In this document: positions 53,261 to 63,300 of the stretch, one piece after another
Position numbering within the stretch: the first letter of the stretch is position 1
Layout: every line of letters begins with the position of its first letter
Source: a bacterium
GTDB taxonomy: Bacteria; Vulcanimicrobiota; Xenobia; Xenobiales; JADMJV01
Assembly (NCBI GenBank): GCA_018780265.1
Contig: JADMJV010000012.1
Span: 4,200-68,199 of the forward strand
Length of the DNA: 64,000 nt
Reading direction: 5' to 3'
Program-made: the position numbers and the translations under genes
The notes under the pieces: model-generated
Told to the model about the DNA's origin: nothing
Seen by the model: only the letters and a program-made list of their open reading frames with translations
Database searches by the model: none

Positions 53261-54318
53261 GCGTCGGGAAATTGGTCTAAAAATTGGCCCTTGGTGCGGT
53301 CATGCGGGTTGGCGTTGTAAGCCGGCACCCGTTTCCCCGCCGGATTTTCCACCTTGGGGATGTCAGAGGCCCTGGGGGTGCCCACTTCGACGCGATGATA
53401 GCGGCTCCCAAAGGTTTTGGGAAATTGCTTATCATTACCGGGCGTGTTGGTGCCGTGGTAGTAGACCACCTGTTTGGCCGCTTTCCCGTTGGGGGTGCTG
53501 CCCCACTGGGCAACCGCGCCCTGGGAGCCATAGAGGCTGTCCTGCAGTTCCAGGCGGTCGGCCTGCAGTCCGGCCCCGCTCCTGTCGCTGTTGATGGCGT
53601 TGGCGATGGCATCGCCTCCGCCCGAGTGGGCCGAGACGACGCGGTAGCCGGGGTGGGTGACTCCGGCCGCCGTCAAAGAGTCCTCGGTGGTGCGGGCCTG
53701 GCTCTTCACGTTGCCCCAGTTGGTTCTCACCTGGCCGCCGTTATCTGGAGCATTGGAAGCTTCGGGCAATACCACCACGGTCTGCTGACCGTTGGCGGCG
53801 TCGCGTTTGTGCATCTCTTCCAGGCGGGCCGTCATCCCGGCCCCGTGCCCCTTGGGGTCGGCCACGGTAGAGTGATAGCCGTGATAGTGGGTGTGCACCC
53901 GAGTGTCCTTGTTGGGGTCAAATCCGGGCGGCTTGATGGTCACCACTGGATAGCCCCCGTTGCCTTCGGAGCGGTTGGCGATAACCTGGCTGCCCTGGGA
54001 GATCATGTCGGAATAAGCGGCCTGAGAACGCTCGATGGTAGCCGCCAGGCGGTGGTCTTTGGGATCCTTGGAGGCTCGCAAACCGTTTAGTTGTTCCTTG
54101 GAAATCTGGCCCACGTCGTACGACCCCACGGGCAGGGCCGGGGCAGGTCGCTCCTTCTCGGGGCGAAGCACTTCCTGAGGCTGGCTGGAAGCGCCCAACA
54201 CCTGATCGGCCTGCTGGCTGGCAAATTGGCCTACGCTGGCGGACGGTTTGGCCGAGTCGCCTCGCAACGATCGGACTTTTTCGAGCAGGATGCTCTTCAG
54301 GGAGCTCAAGGTTTCCAT
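53257..54318 (-). CDS. Esterase-like alpha/beta-hydrolase protein
   Basis: A 353-residue protein without signal peptide. A low-complexity N-terminal 110 residues (coiled, Gln/Ser-rich) precede a domain with 'VHTHYHGYHSTVADP', 'TVVVLPEASNAPDNGG' and a nucleophile-elbow-like VVSAHSGGGDAIANA (A-H-S-G-G in the place of G-x-S-x-G), as in feruloyl-esterase or phospholipase-type folds. The third catalytic residue might be the His in 'SRYHRVEV'. Substrate unknown. Such proteins with a disordered N-terminus and no signal are sometimes delivered by contact-dependent systems; that is inference. Its last bases overlap the efflux pump stop. Confidence 0.7.
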   Translation of the reverse strand: METLSSLKSILLEKVRSLRGDSAKPSASVGQFASQQADQVLGASSQPQEVLRPEKERPAPALPVGSYDVGQISKEQLNGLRASKDPKDHRLAATIERSQAAYSDMISQGSQVIANRSEGNGGYPVVTIKPPGFDPNKDTRVHTHYHGYHSTVADPKGHGAGMTARLEEMHKRDAANGQQTVVVLPEASNAPDNGGQVRTNWGNVKSQARTTEDSLTAAGVTHPGYRVVSAHSGGGDAIANAINSDRSGAGLQADRLELQDSLYGSQGAVAQWGSTPNGKAAKQVVYYHGTNTPGNDKQFPKTFGSRYHRVEVGTPRASDIPKVENPAGKRVPAYNANPHDRTKGQFLDQFPDA

Positions 54319-54413
54319 GAAAATAAGCCTAAGTTCCGTTCCTTAAAACGGCCTTGCCTGTGGTGCATGGACTTTGCCGTTTTGTTACAGTCTTGGGCGG
54401 AAGAGGTTGGGCG

Positions 54414-56171
54414 ATGTTGGGCAGGTGGGTGCTTTTTGGATGGCTGCTGCTGAGCGGGCAGAGTTGGGCGGTCCCCGAGGATTTCAAAACGACGGCTGAG
54501 CTTTCCGGCTTCCGCGAGACAGGCCGTTACTCAGAAGTGGAAAGGCTGTGCCGTCTATATGTCGAGCGCTGGCCCAAGCAGGTAGCCTGCCAGACCTTTG
54601 GCCTCACCCCGGAGGGTCGGCCTATGTTGGCGCTGGTGGTATCCCGTTCGGGGGTCCTGAGCCCGGCCCGGGCCAAAACGGATCGGCTACCGGTGGTGCT
54701 GATTCAGGGGGGGATCCACGCCGGCGAGATCGATGGCAAAGACGCAGGCTTCCTGGCTGTGCGCGAGATGTTGGAGGCCGACCACCCGGCCCTGAGCAAG
54801 GTGGTTCTGGTTTTTGTGCCGGTCTTCAATGTGGACGGTCACGAGCGTTTCGGGGCCTGGAATCGGCCCAATCAGGTGGGTCCCGACCAGATGGGCTGGC
54901 GGGTCACGGGCCAAAATCTCAACCTCAATCGGGACTATGCCAAGGCGGAGTCCCCCGAAATGTTGGCAATGCTGGGATTGCTGGGGCAATGGGACCCCAT
55001 TCTCTACGTGGACCTGCACGTCACCGATGGGGCTCAGTTTCAGCCCGACGTAGCCATTCTGGTTGAGCCCAAATTTGTGGGAGATCCGAACCTGCAGCCG
55101 CTGGGCCGGGCGCTGCAGACCGATGTCAATCGGTTGTTGCAGACCCAAGGCTCGCAACCGCTGGGCTTTTATCCATCCTTACAGGACCACCGGGACCCCG
55201 CCTCGGGGTTTAGCGATGGCGCTTACACGCCGCGCTTTTCCACCGGCTACTGGGCTTTGCGCAATCGCCTGGCGGTACTGGTGGAGACGCACTCCTGGAA
55301 AGATTTTGGCCGGCGCGTGGCCATTACCCGCAATGCCATCGTCGATTTGTTGGAGGTGAGCGCCAGTTGTGGGCCGACCTGGCTCAACGCGGCCGAGCAG
55401 GCCGACCGGAATAGCCTGGCGCTGGGTGGAAAGGAATTGGTATTGGCCTTCAAGACCACCGATAAGCACAAAATGATCGACTTTCCGGGCTATGCTTATC
55501 GGCATTTTTGGTCGCCACTTTCGGGCCAGCGTGCCCTTGCCTACGACCCCAAAACTCCGCAAAATTGGAGAATTCCCTTCTACGATGAAGTGGTGCCCAG
55601 CCTGATCGGTCGCGCCCCGGCTGGGGGCTATCTGGTGGGTCCGGCCCAGGCCGGCTGGCTGGGCCCGCGTCTGGCTGCCCATGGCATCCGCTATGAGGTA
55701 TTGGCGGAGAGCCTGCCCGAGCAAAGACTGGAAGTGTTTCGAGCCGACCACGTGGAATTTGCTAAACGCCCCTTCGAAGGTCACATGACGGCCTCTCTGT
55801 CCGGTCGCTGGAGCCGTGAACTCCATCAACTACCGACTGGCAGTCTGTTTATACCCATCGCCCAACCTGGTTCGCGTCTGATTGCGGCCTTGCTCGAACC
55901 CACCGCCCCCGATTCGTGGGCCAGTTGGGGATTTTTTAATGCGTTTTTTGAACGAAAAGAGTATATGGAAGAGTACGTGGCCGAGGCGGTGGCCGCCCAG
56001 ATGTTGGCCACCCGGCCTGAGGTTGCCGCCGAGTTTCGCCAGCGATTGGCCGCCGATCCCGACTTTGCCCGGAGTTCGGAGGCCCGCCTGGATTTTTTCT
56101 ATCGACGCCACCCCTCCTGGGATCAGCGTTTCAACCTCTACCCCGTGATGCGCATCGACCATCGGCCGTGA
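54414..56171 (+). CDS. M14-family zinc carboxypeptidase, secreted
   Basis: A 585-residue protein. A signal peptide ([18 protein letters not shown]) is followed by an M14 catalytic domain: [12 protein letters not shown] has the zinc-binding Hxx[14 protein letters not shown] the substrate Arg/Asn, [12 protein letters not shown] the third zinc His, and VETHSWKDF the likely catalytic Glu. A C-terminal 200-residue extension of unknown fold follows. It should trim peptides in the periplasm or outside, perhaps cell-wall peptides. It is the first gene of an operon with the hybrid histidine kinase (16-base gap). Confidence 0.9.
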   Translation: MLGRWVLFGWLLLSGQSWAVPEDFKTTAELSGFRETGRYSEVERLCRLYVERWPKQVACQTFGLTPEGRPMLALVVSRSGVLSPARAKTDRLPVVLIQGGIHAGEIDGKDAGFLAVREMLEADHPALSKVVLVFVPVFNVDGHERFGAWNRPNQVGPDQMGWRVTGQNLNLNRDYAKAESPEMLAMLGLLGQWDPILYVDLHVTDGAQFQPDVAILVEPKFVGDPNLQPLGRALQTDVNRLLQTQGSQPLGFYPSLQDHRDPASGFSDGAYTPRFSTGYWALRNRLAVLVETHSWKDFGRRVAITRNAIVDLLEVSASCGPTWLNAAEQADRNSLALGGKELVLAFKTTDKHKMIDFPGYAYRHFWSPLSGQRALAYDPKTPQNWRIPFYDEVVPSLIGRAPAGGYLVGPAQAGWLGPRLAAHGIRYEVLAESLPEQRLEVFRADHVEFAKRPFEGHMTASLSGRWSRELHQLPTGSLFIPIAQPGSRLIAALLEPTAPDSWASWGFFNAFFERKEYMEEYVAEAVAAQMLATRPEVAAEFRQRLAADPDFARSSEARLDFFYRRHPSWDQRFNLYPVMRIDHRP

Positions 56172-56187
56172 CCTGGAGGCGGGGTCG

Positions 56188-59100
56188 ATGGCTTTTCCCG
56201 GCGGACGGAAAGAATGGCCTCAGAGTTGGCGAAAGGACGTCCACTTGCCTGGATATTATACGGCCCTGGACTATGTCAAGATGGCGATTCTCGGCGCCCT
56301 CTACTTCCTTTTGAGCCAGGCCGTGGCCGGCGCTTTCAGCGATCGTCACTTGCCCATCCTGATCTGGCCCTCGAGCGGACTGGCTCTGGCCGGACTGATG
56401 ATGGCCGGCATGCGCCTGTGGCCAGGAATTTTTCTGGGGGCTCTTTTAGACGGTCTCTTCGCCGAGCTCCCTCTGTGGATGTGTGTTTACGAAGACATCG
56501 GAAAGGTTTTGTCGGCTCTGGTGGGAGCCTGGGGCCTCCGGCGCATGAGCCGCTTTGACCGCAACCTGACCCAACCGGGCGACTACCTGTGGCTTGCCCT
56601 GATGGGCAGTGCTGGCGCCTGCCTGAGCGCCTTTACCGGCTGCACGGCTCTGATGATACAAAATCACCTTCCGCCGGCCACGGTTGGGCTGATTTTTTTT
56701 CAGTGGTGGCAGGGCGATACCCTCGGTATTGTGCTGGTTTCGCCCGTCATGTTGGTGTGGCGCAGGCTGCCCCGCGGCTGGCTGAGCCGGGAGCGCTGGT
56801 TGATCACGGCGGGCTGCTTTGGCCTGGCCTGCCTGGCGGGCCAGGCCATTTTTCTTGACTGGTTCCACCGCCGGCTAGGGCCGTTTACTTATAACTACTG
56901 GATGTTTCTTTTCGTGGCCTGGGGGGCGGTCAGCTACGGCCGTCACGGCGCCTTGTTGATCAGCACGATGACGGCGGTTCAGGCCGTCTACGGGGCCGTT
57001 CACAAACTTGGAAGTTTTCGCTCCGACATTGCCGACACCGGCCTGCTCAACCTGTGGTTTTATATGTTTGCCCTGACGATGGTTGGCCTGATGCTGGCCC
57101 TTATCATCCACGACCGAGAGCTGGCTCAGTCCGGGCTGGCCGAGGCGAAGCGGGCGGCCGAAACCGCCAATCAGCTCAAGGGCGAATTCTTGGCCAACAT
57201 GAGCCACGAGATTCGCACCCCCATGAACGCCATCCTGGGCCTGAGCCATCTGGCCCTGCGCAGCGAGCTAACGCCCAAACAACGCGACTACCTGGTCAAG
57301 ATTCAGTCATCCTCGCGCACGCTGCTCAACCTGATCAACGACATCCTGGATTTTTCCAAAATTGAGGCCGGCCGTCTCGAAGTGGAGATTATTCCTTTTC
57401 AGCTCAGCCAGGTCATCGACAACGTGTCTCACATGCTTTCGCTAAAGGCCGAAGAAAAGGGGCTGGAGTTGATTTTTCGGGTGGCCAAAGGCACCCCTCA
57501 AGGCTTGCAAGGGGATCCGTTGAGGCTGGGTCAGATCTTGCTCAACCTGACCAACAATGCCATCAAGTTCACCGAACGGGGCGAGGTGGCAGTGACTATC
57601 GAGTCGACTCCGCTGCCGGCCGATCAGGTTCTGCTGCGTTTTTCGGTGCGCGATACCGGGATTGGCATGACTGAGGCCCAAAAGGAACGAATTTTTATGG
57701 CCTTCACTCAGGCAGACGGCTCCACCAGTCGCAAATACGGAGGTACCGGGCTGGGCCTGTCTATCAGTCGCCAACTGGTGGAGCTGATGGGTGGAGAGAT
57801 TTCGGTCGAGAGCCAACCGGGGGTGGGCAGCACCTTTGCCTTCAGTCTTCCCGTTGGATTGGATGCCGGCGCCGGCGAGCGTCATTTTACGCCGCCGCCA
57901 GGCCTGGAGAACATCCGTGTACTGGTGGTGGATGACAATGAGACAGCCCGCGAGACGCTGGAGGACGAACTCACTGCCATGCGCTTCGGCGTCACCACGG
58001 TATCCTCGGGACGAGCGGCGGTAGCCGAACTGGTGAGGGCGGGGGAGGCGGGCGAGCCCACCTACGACCTGGTCTTGCTCGATTGGAAAATGCCTGACCT
58101 CGACGGCCTCGAGACGGCCCGCCGGATCAAGTCGGATTCCCACGTTCCCAAAGTGCCGGTGATCTTTGTGGTCACCGGAGACGGTCGCGACGAAGTTCGA
58201 GTGCAGGCCGAAAGCCTGGGCCTGCAGGCTTTCTTGCTCAAGCCCGTCAATCCGTCCATTCTCTTTGACCACATCGTATCGGCCTTCGGCCACTCGCCGG
58301 CTCTCTCGAAGGCGGCCCGACTGGAGGAAGAAGTCGACTTTTCGCAGACCCTGCTGAGCGGTTCCAGGATTTTGGTGGCCGAGGACAATGCCATCAATCA
58401 ACAAGTGGTCCGGGAAATTCTGGAGCGACTGGGGGCCGAGGTCGAGATCACCTCGAGTGGTCGGCAGGCGCTGGAGACCCTGAGTGCTGATACGAGCTTT
58501 GACGTGGTGTTGATGGACGTTCAGATGCCCATTATGGGCGGCTATGAGGCCACCCAACTGATTCGCAGTCAGTTGAATAACTCGATTCCTATTATCGCCG
58601 TCACCGCCCATGCGCTTGAGTCTGAGCGCCAGAAGTGTCTGGCAGCCGGTATGAACGATCACGTGGCCAAGCCCATTGAGCCCTTTCAACTGGTGGCCAC
58701 CTTGCTGCGCTGGATTGATCCCAAGAAGCTGCGGGCTGGCTTGCCCATCGAAGAATCCAGCCTGCCAGACCTGCGGGGATGGCCAGATTTGCCCGGTATT
58801 GACCTCCCCTCGGCCCTGCGGCGTTTGTCGGGAAATGTCACCTTCCTGCGCAATCTGTTGGCCGAATTTGAGCGCGGCTGGAGCGACATTGTTTCCCGAA
58901 TTCGGGCCGCATTCGACGGCCAGCGGGGCGAGGAGGCGCTGTTGTGGGCACACACCCTGGTGGGCGTTTCGGGCACATTGTGCATGGCCGAAGTGGCAGC
59001 CGCGGCGGAAGAGGTGGAGCGTCGGCTGAAGAAGTCCGACCGAGAGGGCCTTGAGGGGGCTTTGGTCGGACTTGAGAACTCGCTGGCGGTCGTATTGCCG

Positions 59101-59382
59101 GGGCTTGCCCAACTGCCCGCTCAACCCATGGCGACACTCCCTAAGACTGCCTATAACTCGCAGGCGGTGGCACCGTTGCTGGAAAATCTGGCTGTGTTGT
59201 TGCGGGATCACAATTTCGAGGCCACCGAACTCTTCGCTACCCTGCAGGCCACTCTTGGTTCGGGACCGTGGGACGAATGGCTGCTGCAACTGCAGCGCGA
59301 CATCGATGGATTGGACTTTGGCAGCGCCCAAAATAGCCTGCGGGCACTCCAAGAGAATCTGGCTCTGGCAGCGAAAGGTTAG
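56188..59382 (+). CDS. Hybrid histidine kinase: MASE1-HisKA-HATPase-REC-REC-HPt
   Basis: A 1064-residue membrane sensor. About eight hydrophobic helices in residues 30-310 form a MASE1-type sensor. The HisKA box [13 protein letters not shown] has phospho-acceptor His340; the ATPase has N ([10 protein letters not shown]), G1 (DTGIGM), F and G2 (GGTGLGLSI) boxes. REC1 has Asp632 ([10 protein letters not shown]), REC2 Asp777 ([10 protein letters not shown]). The HPt domain has His922 in [12 protein letters not shown]. All phosphorelay residues are present. GGAGG precedes the ATG. The REC-GGDEF protein starts 5 bases after its stop and is the likely final receiver. Confidence 0.95.
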   Translation: MAFPGGRKEWPQSWRKDVHLPGYYTALDYVKMAILGALYFLLSQAVAGAFSDRHLPILIWPSSGLALAGLMMAGMRLWPGIFLGALLDGLFAELPLWMCVYEDIGKVLSALVGAWGLRRMSRFDRNLTQPGDYLWLALMGSAGACLSAFTGCTALMIQNHLPPATVGLIFFQWWQGDTLGIVLVSPVMLVWRRLPRGWLSRERWLITAGCFGLACLAGQAIFLDWFHRRLGPFTYNYWMFLFVAWGAVSYGRHGALLISTMTAVQAVYGAVHKLGSFRSDIADTGLLNLWFYMFALTMVGLMLALIIHDRELAQSGLAEAKRAAETANQLKGEFLANMSHEIRTPMNAILGLSHLALRSELTPKQRDYLVKIQSSSRTLLNLINDILDFSKIEAGRLEVEIIPFQLSQVIDNVSHMLSLKAEEKGLELIFRVAKGTPQGLQGDPLRLGQILLNLTNNAIKFTERGEVAVTIESTPLPADQVLLRFSVRDTGIGMTEAQKERIFMAFTQADGSTSRKYGGTGLGLSISRQLVELMGGEISVESQPGVGSTFAFSLPVGLDAGAGERHFTPPPGLENIRVLVVDDNETARETLEDELTAMRFGVTTVSSGRAAVAELVRAGEAGEPTYDLVLLDWKMPDLDGLETARRIKSDSHVPKVPVIFVVTGDGRDEVRVQAESLGLQAFLLKPVNPSILFDHIVSAFGHSPALSKAARLEEEVDFSQTLLSGSRILVAEDNAINQQVVREILERLGAEVEITSSGRQALETLSADTSFDVVLMDVQMPIMGGYEATQLIRSQLNNSIPIIAVTAHALESERQKCLAAGMNDHVAKPIEPFQLVATLLRWIDPKKLRAGLPIEESSLPDLRGWPDLPGIDLPSALRRLSGNVTFLRNLLAEFERGWSDIVSRIRAAFDGQRGEEALLWAHTLVGVSGTLCMAEVAAAAEEVERRLKKSDREGLEGALVGLENSLAVVLPGLAQLPAQPMATLPKTAYNSQAVAPLLENLAVLLRDHNFEATELFATLQATLGSGPWDEWLLQLQRDIDGLDFGSAQNSLRALQENLALAAKG

Positions 59383-59387
59383 TGGGT

Positions 59388-60293
59388 ATGGAAAAGGATA
59401 AATCGACCGTGCTGGCGATAGACGACGCCCCTTACAATCTCAAGTTGTTGGCGCAGATTCTCAGTCCGCAGTATCGCTTTCTGCTGGCGACCAAAGGATC
59501 GGACGGCCTGGAGATCGCGGTCACGCAGCGTCCAGATTTGATTTTGTTGGACGTCGTCATGCCCGACATGGATGGCCATGAAGTCTGTCGACAACTCAAA
59601 GCCAACCCCCTGACCCAGAGTATTCCCGTGGTCTTTATCACGGCCCTCAAAGAGCAAACCGATGAAGCTTTCGGACTGGAAATCGGGGCCATCGACTACA
59701 TCACCAAGCCTTTTTGTCCAGCCATTGTCAAGGCTCGCGTGCGCAACCATCTTGAACTCAAGCACTATCGGGACCTGTTGGAAAGTCAGGCGGCCACTGA
59801 CGGCCTGACGGGCATTCCCAATCGACGTCACTTTGATCAGGCTCTGGATCGCGAGTGGCGCAGCGCCGTTCGTCGCAAGTCTTGCCTGTCGCTGGTGCTG
59901 ATCGACATCGACTACTTTAAGATTTACAATGACCACTACGGTCATTTGCGGGGCGACGAATGCCTGCGAACGGTGGGTCGGGCTTTGGTGGGAGGTGCTC
60001 GCCGCCCCTCCGAGATCGTGGCCCGCTATGGCGGGGAAGAGTTCGCCTGCGTTCTGCCTGACACGGACATCGAGGGCGCCGCTCACGTGGCCAAAGAACT
60101 GCTGGAGCGGGTGCGCGCCCTGCAATTGCCTCATGCCGGTTCTAAAGTGGCCGACCACATCACCCTCAGCCTGGGGGTGGCAAGTCTGGCTCCGGCCCTG
60201 GGCGAACTTCCTGCCCAACTGATTGAGCGGGCCGATGTGCAGCTCTACAAAGCCAAGGAGTGCGGACGCAACCAGGTCCAAAGCGAATCGTAA
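59388..60293 (+). CDS. Response regulator diguanylate cyclase (REC-GGDEF)
   Basis: A 301-residue regulator. REC domain with Asp55 (LLDVVMPDMDG) and conserved Lys in ITKPF, then a GGDEF domain with the active-site GGEEF at residues 215-219. The inhibitory I-site, normally RxxD five residues before, reads RPSE, so feedback inhibition by c-di-GMP may be reduced. It makes c-di-GMP when phosphorylated, most likely by the hybrid kinase 5 bases upstream. The ATG at 59388 is preferred to a GTG at 59382 because AAAGG lies at a better distance. Confidence 0.94.
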   Translation: MEKDKSTVLAIDDAPYNLKLLAQILSPQYRFLLATKGSDGLEIAVTQRPDLILLDVVMPDMDGHEVCRQLKANPLTQSIPVVFITALKEQTDEAFGLEIGAIDYITKPFCPAIVKARVRNHLELKHYRDLLESQAATDGLTGIPNRRHFDQALDREWRSAVRRKSCLSLVLIDIDYFKIYNDHYGHLRGDECLRTVGRALVGGARRPSEIVARYGGEEFACVLPDTDIEGAAHVAKELLERVRALQLPHAGSKVADHITLSLGVASLAPALGELPAQLIERADVQLYKAKECGRNQVQSES

Positions 60294-60395
60294 GGAGGGG
60301 TCTTGTGAATATTTTGTTAACAGCCCTTGATGTTTTTCTAACATGAGGGATACTGCATGGGGGGCTTTGGGTAGAGCTTGGTCACGGAGGGTTTC

Positions 60396-63300
60396 ATGGA
60401 TAATTTTACCATCGGGTTAAGGTTCGGCGGAGGGGCCGTTGGCTTTGCCAACGGGGTTGGGGGCGTCAACGCCTGTATGTTCCCCGCCTGTCAGCAGATT
60501 CTCCAGACCTGGATGCCCTGTCCCGGAAATCCTATGATGCCAGGCTATTTGCAGGCCCCTCCGTTCTTTTATCCGATGCCACCCAATATGGGCGGCTACC
60601 CTATGCCAAATCCGGGCTGGGGAGCGCCTTTCCCCTTTCAGCATCCTTTCCAAGACATGTGCCCCGCCCCGTACCAGCCTCCTTGCAATCCCGGCTACGG
60701 TGGCTACCAGCCTTCGATTCCCAACTATGGCGCGGGCTATCGCTATCCCGAATACGGTCAGATTCAACAACGGGCCCGAGAGAACGGGACCTTGGATGGG
60801 ACTCCGGTCACGCCTCACAGTTCGTTCCACGAAGACCAGTTCCATACGGATGCTCTGAGTCGTCTCAATCAGCGGGCGGCCGGACGCGTCATGCAAGAGG
60901 CTCAGGCCGCATCACCCCGGGAGTTTAACGCTCTGCAGCGGAATGAAGGCCAGTTGCAGGGCTATCTGCAGCAGCAGACCGAGCAGGGCCGGGGATTTTC
61001 CGGCGCCGAGGTCCACCGCATGCGAGCCGAAGGAATTGAAAATCTGTATCAGGATGGTCAGGTGGGTCAGGGCATTGGGCAGGCTAACCGCGAACACCTG
61101 GAGTTATTGGAGGCGTGGGAGCGCTCGGAGGCCAACCAGCAGATGAAGTATGGCGTGGGCCCCATGCCCGGCCTGTCTCCCCGAGCTTATCAGGAGTCGC
61201 CCTTCAATCCTCAGCGCCAGGCGCCGCAACGGCAGCAAGGGCAGAGTCAGCCCCCCGCCCAATCAACTCAGCCGCAGTACCGGCCGCAGCCTCGTCCTAC
61301 TGCTCAGCCGCAACAGGACATTCGCCGGCTCGACTATCCAGACGACAAGCCCAAGGCGGCTCCGGCCAAGCCCGCTGCGGCCAAACCGGCACCGACCCAG
61401 AACGCCCCCGCCAAGCCCAATGCCCAACAGCAGCCGGCGACTCCGGCCAAGCCCGCGCCCAAGCCTTATGATCCCAACAAGGACAGCAACGAACTTTACA
61501 AGGCCATGCATGGGGGCCTGGGCTTGGGCACCGACGAGGGCGCGCTCTTCAAAGCCCTGGATGGCAAGAGCAAGGAACAGATCGACAAGCTGAAGGCCAA
61601 CTACAAGGACCACTATGGCAAGGACCTCAATGCGGACCTGAAAAGCGAACTGTCCGGCAAGGATTTCCAGAGGGCCGAAGCCCTGATGAAGGGCAATCAG
61701 AGCGCCGCTGACGCCACGGCTCTGCAGCAGTCAGTAGGCGTGCTTTGGAACGACAACAAAGACATTCACAAGACTTTGGAAGGCAAGACGGCCGAGCAGC
61801 GTAAGGCCATCGCGGAAGAATATAAGAAACAGACGGGCAAAGAGCTCAAGACACAACTGTCTCGGGAGATGTCGGGGACCGATAAGGACCAGGCTATGGC
61901 TCTGCTCGACGGCAACACCGCCAAGGCGGATGCGGCCAAGATCCAGCGGGCCGTCAAAGGGGCGGGCACGGATGAGGCAGCCATTATGGGTGCCCTGGAA
62001 GGCAAAAGCAAGACGGAGCGAGAGGCCATCGCCAAGTCTTTCAAAGACACTTACAAGGTTGATTTGACGCAACGTCTCAAGGAGGATATGGGCGGCGCCG
62101 AACTCGATCAGGCCAATGCCCTGATGGAAGGCAACCAATCCAAGGCCGCCGCTGCTAAAATCAAGACCGCCACCGAGGGATTTTGGGGAGCCGACAAGAC
62201 GGGCATCAACGACAGCCTGCAAGGCAAATCGGTCGAAGAGCGCAAGGCCATCACGGACGCCTACAAGCAGACTTACGGTAAAGAATTGAACTCGGAGCTC
62301 AAGGACCGGCTGAGTGGCAATGACCTGCAGAAATCAGAAGCGTTGCTGCAGCGCGGCAAATTGACCGACGCCGAGCAGTTGAAGTTTGCGTTAGAGGGCG
62401 CTGGCACCGACGAGGAGGCCGTCAAGAAGGCCTTGCAGGGCAAGACCAAGGAAGAAGTTGCCCAGATTCGCAAGGACTACGAGGGCCTCACCCAGCGCAA
62501 GTTGGACGATGACATCGCCGGTGACATGTCGGGCCGCGAGCACTTTGACGCCAAGATGGCCCTGAGGGGTCGCGCCGAGACGGTCGACGAGGCGGTGGCT
62601 CGCGCCAACGAAGTTCACGAATTTGAGCGCAAAGGTGATGGCAACTTTGTCTCGCGAAATCTGGTCGATCTGGTATCCGATAAGGGCGAACTGCTGGACA
62701 AAAACACCGATCGCGTCAATGAAAGCAAGAATAAATTTGATCGCCTGGTGGCCGAGGGCCGACTGGATGAAGCCAAGATCGAGAAGAAGCGCCTGCAGGA
62801 ACTGACCGGATTTGCCACGGCCGACGTGGAGTCTTATCGCGAAACCAAAGATAGCGCGGCCGACACGGCTGGCACGGTGGCCGCTACGGCGGCCGGTGTG
62901 GCTGTTGTAGTGGCTTCGGCTGGCACGGCCACACCCTTGGTAGCCGTGGCGGCAATGGCGGCCGGCGCCGGAGCGGGCGCCCGGGTGGTCACCACCGGAT
63001 TGATCAAGGGCGAGGGCTACGGAGTAGAAGACGCGCTGCTGGATGCAGGCCAGGGAGCCATTGATGGCGGCACTTCCATCATCGGTATGGGCGGAGTAGG
63101 CGCCAGCGCCAAAGTGGCCGTCAAGGCCGGCCAGGAGGGCGCCGAACTGGCCGCCCGCGAGGCCCTGGTGGCGGGGGGAAAAGTGGTCGTCAAAGCCGGC
63201 CAAGAAGGCACCGAACTGGTGGCCAAGCAGGCGCTGCTCAAGAGCGGTCAGGAAGGCGGTGAACTGGCCCTGATCACCACCGGCAAAGCCGTGGCCAACA

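Noticed and set aside
57442..59352. A 636-codon open frame on the minus strand
   Set aside because: It lies entirely inside the hybrid histidine kinase gene in antisense. GC-rich codon use leaves few stops; the protein has no domain, while the plus strand encodes complete kinase motifs.
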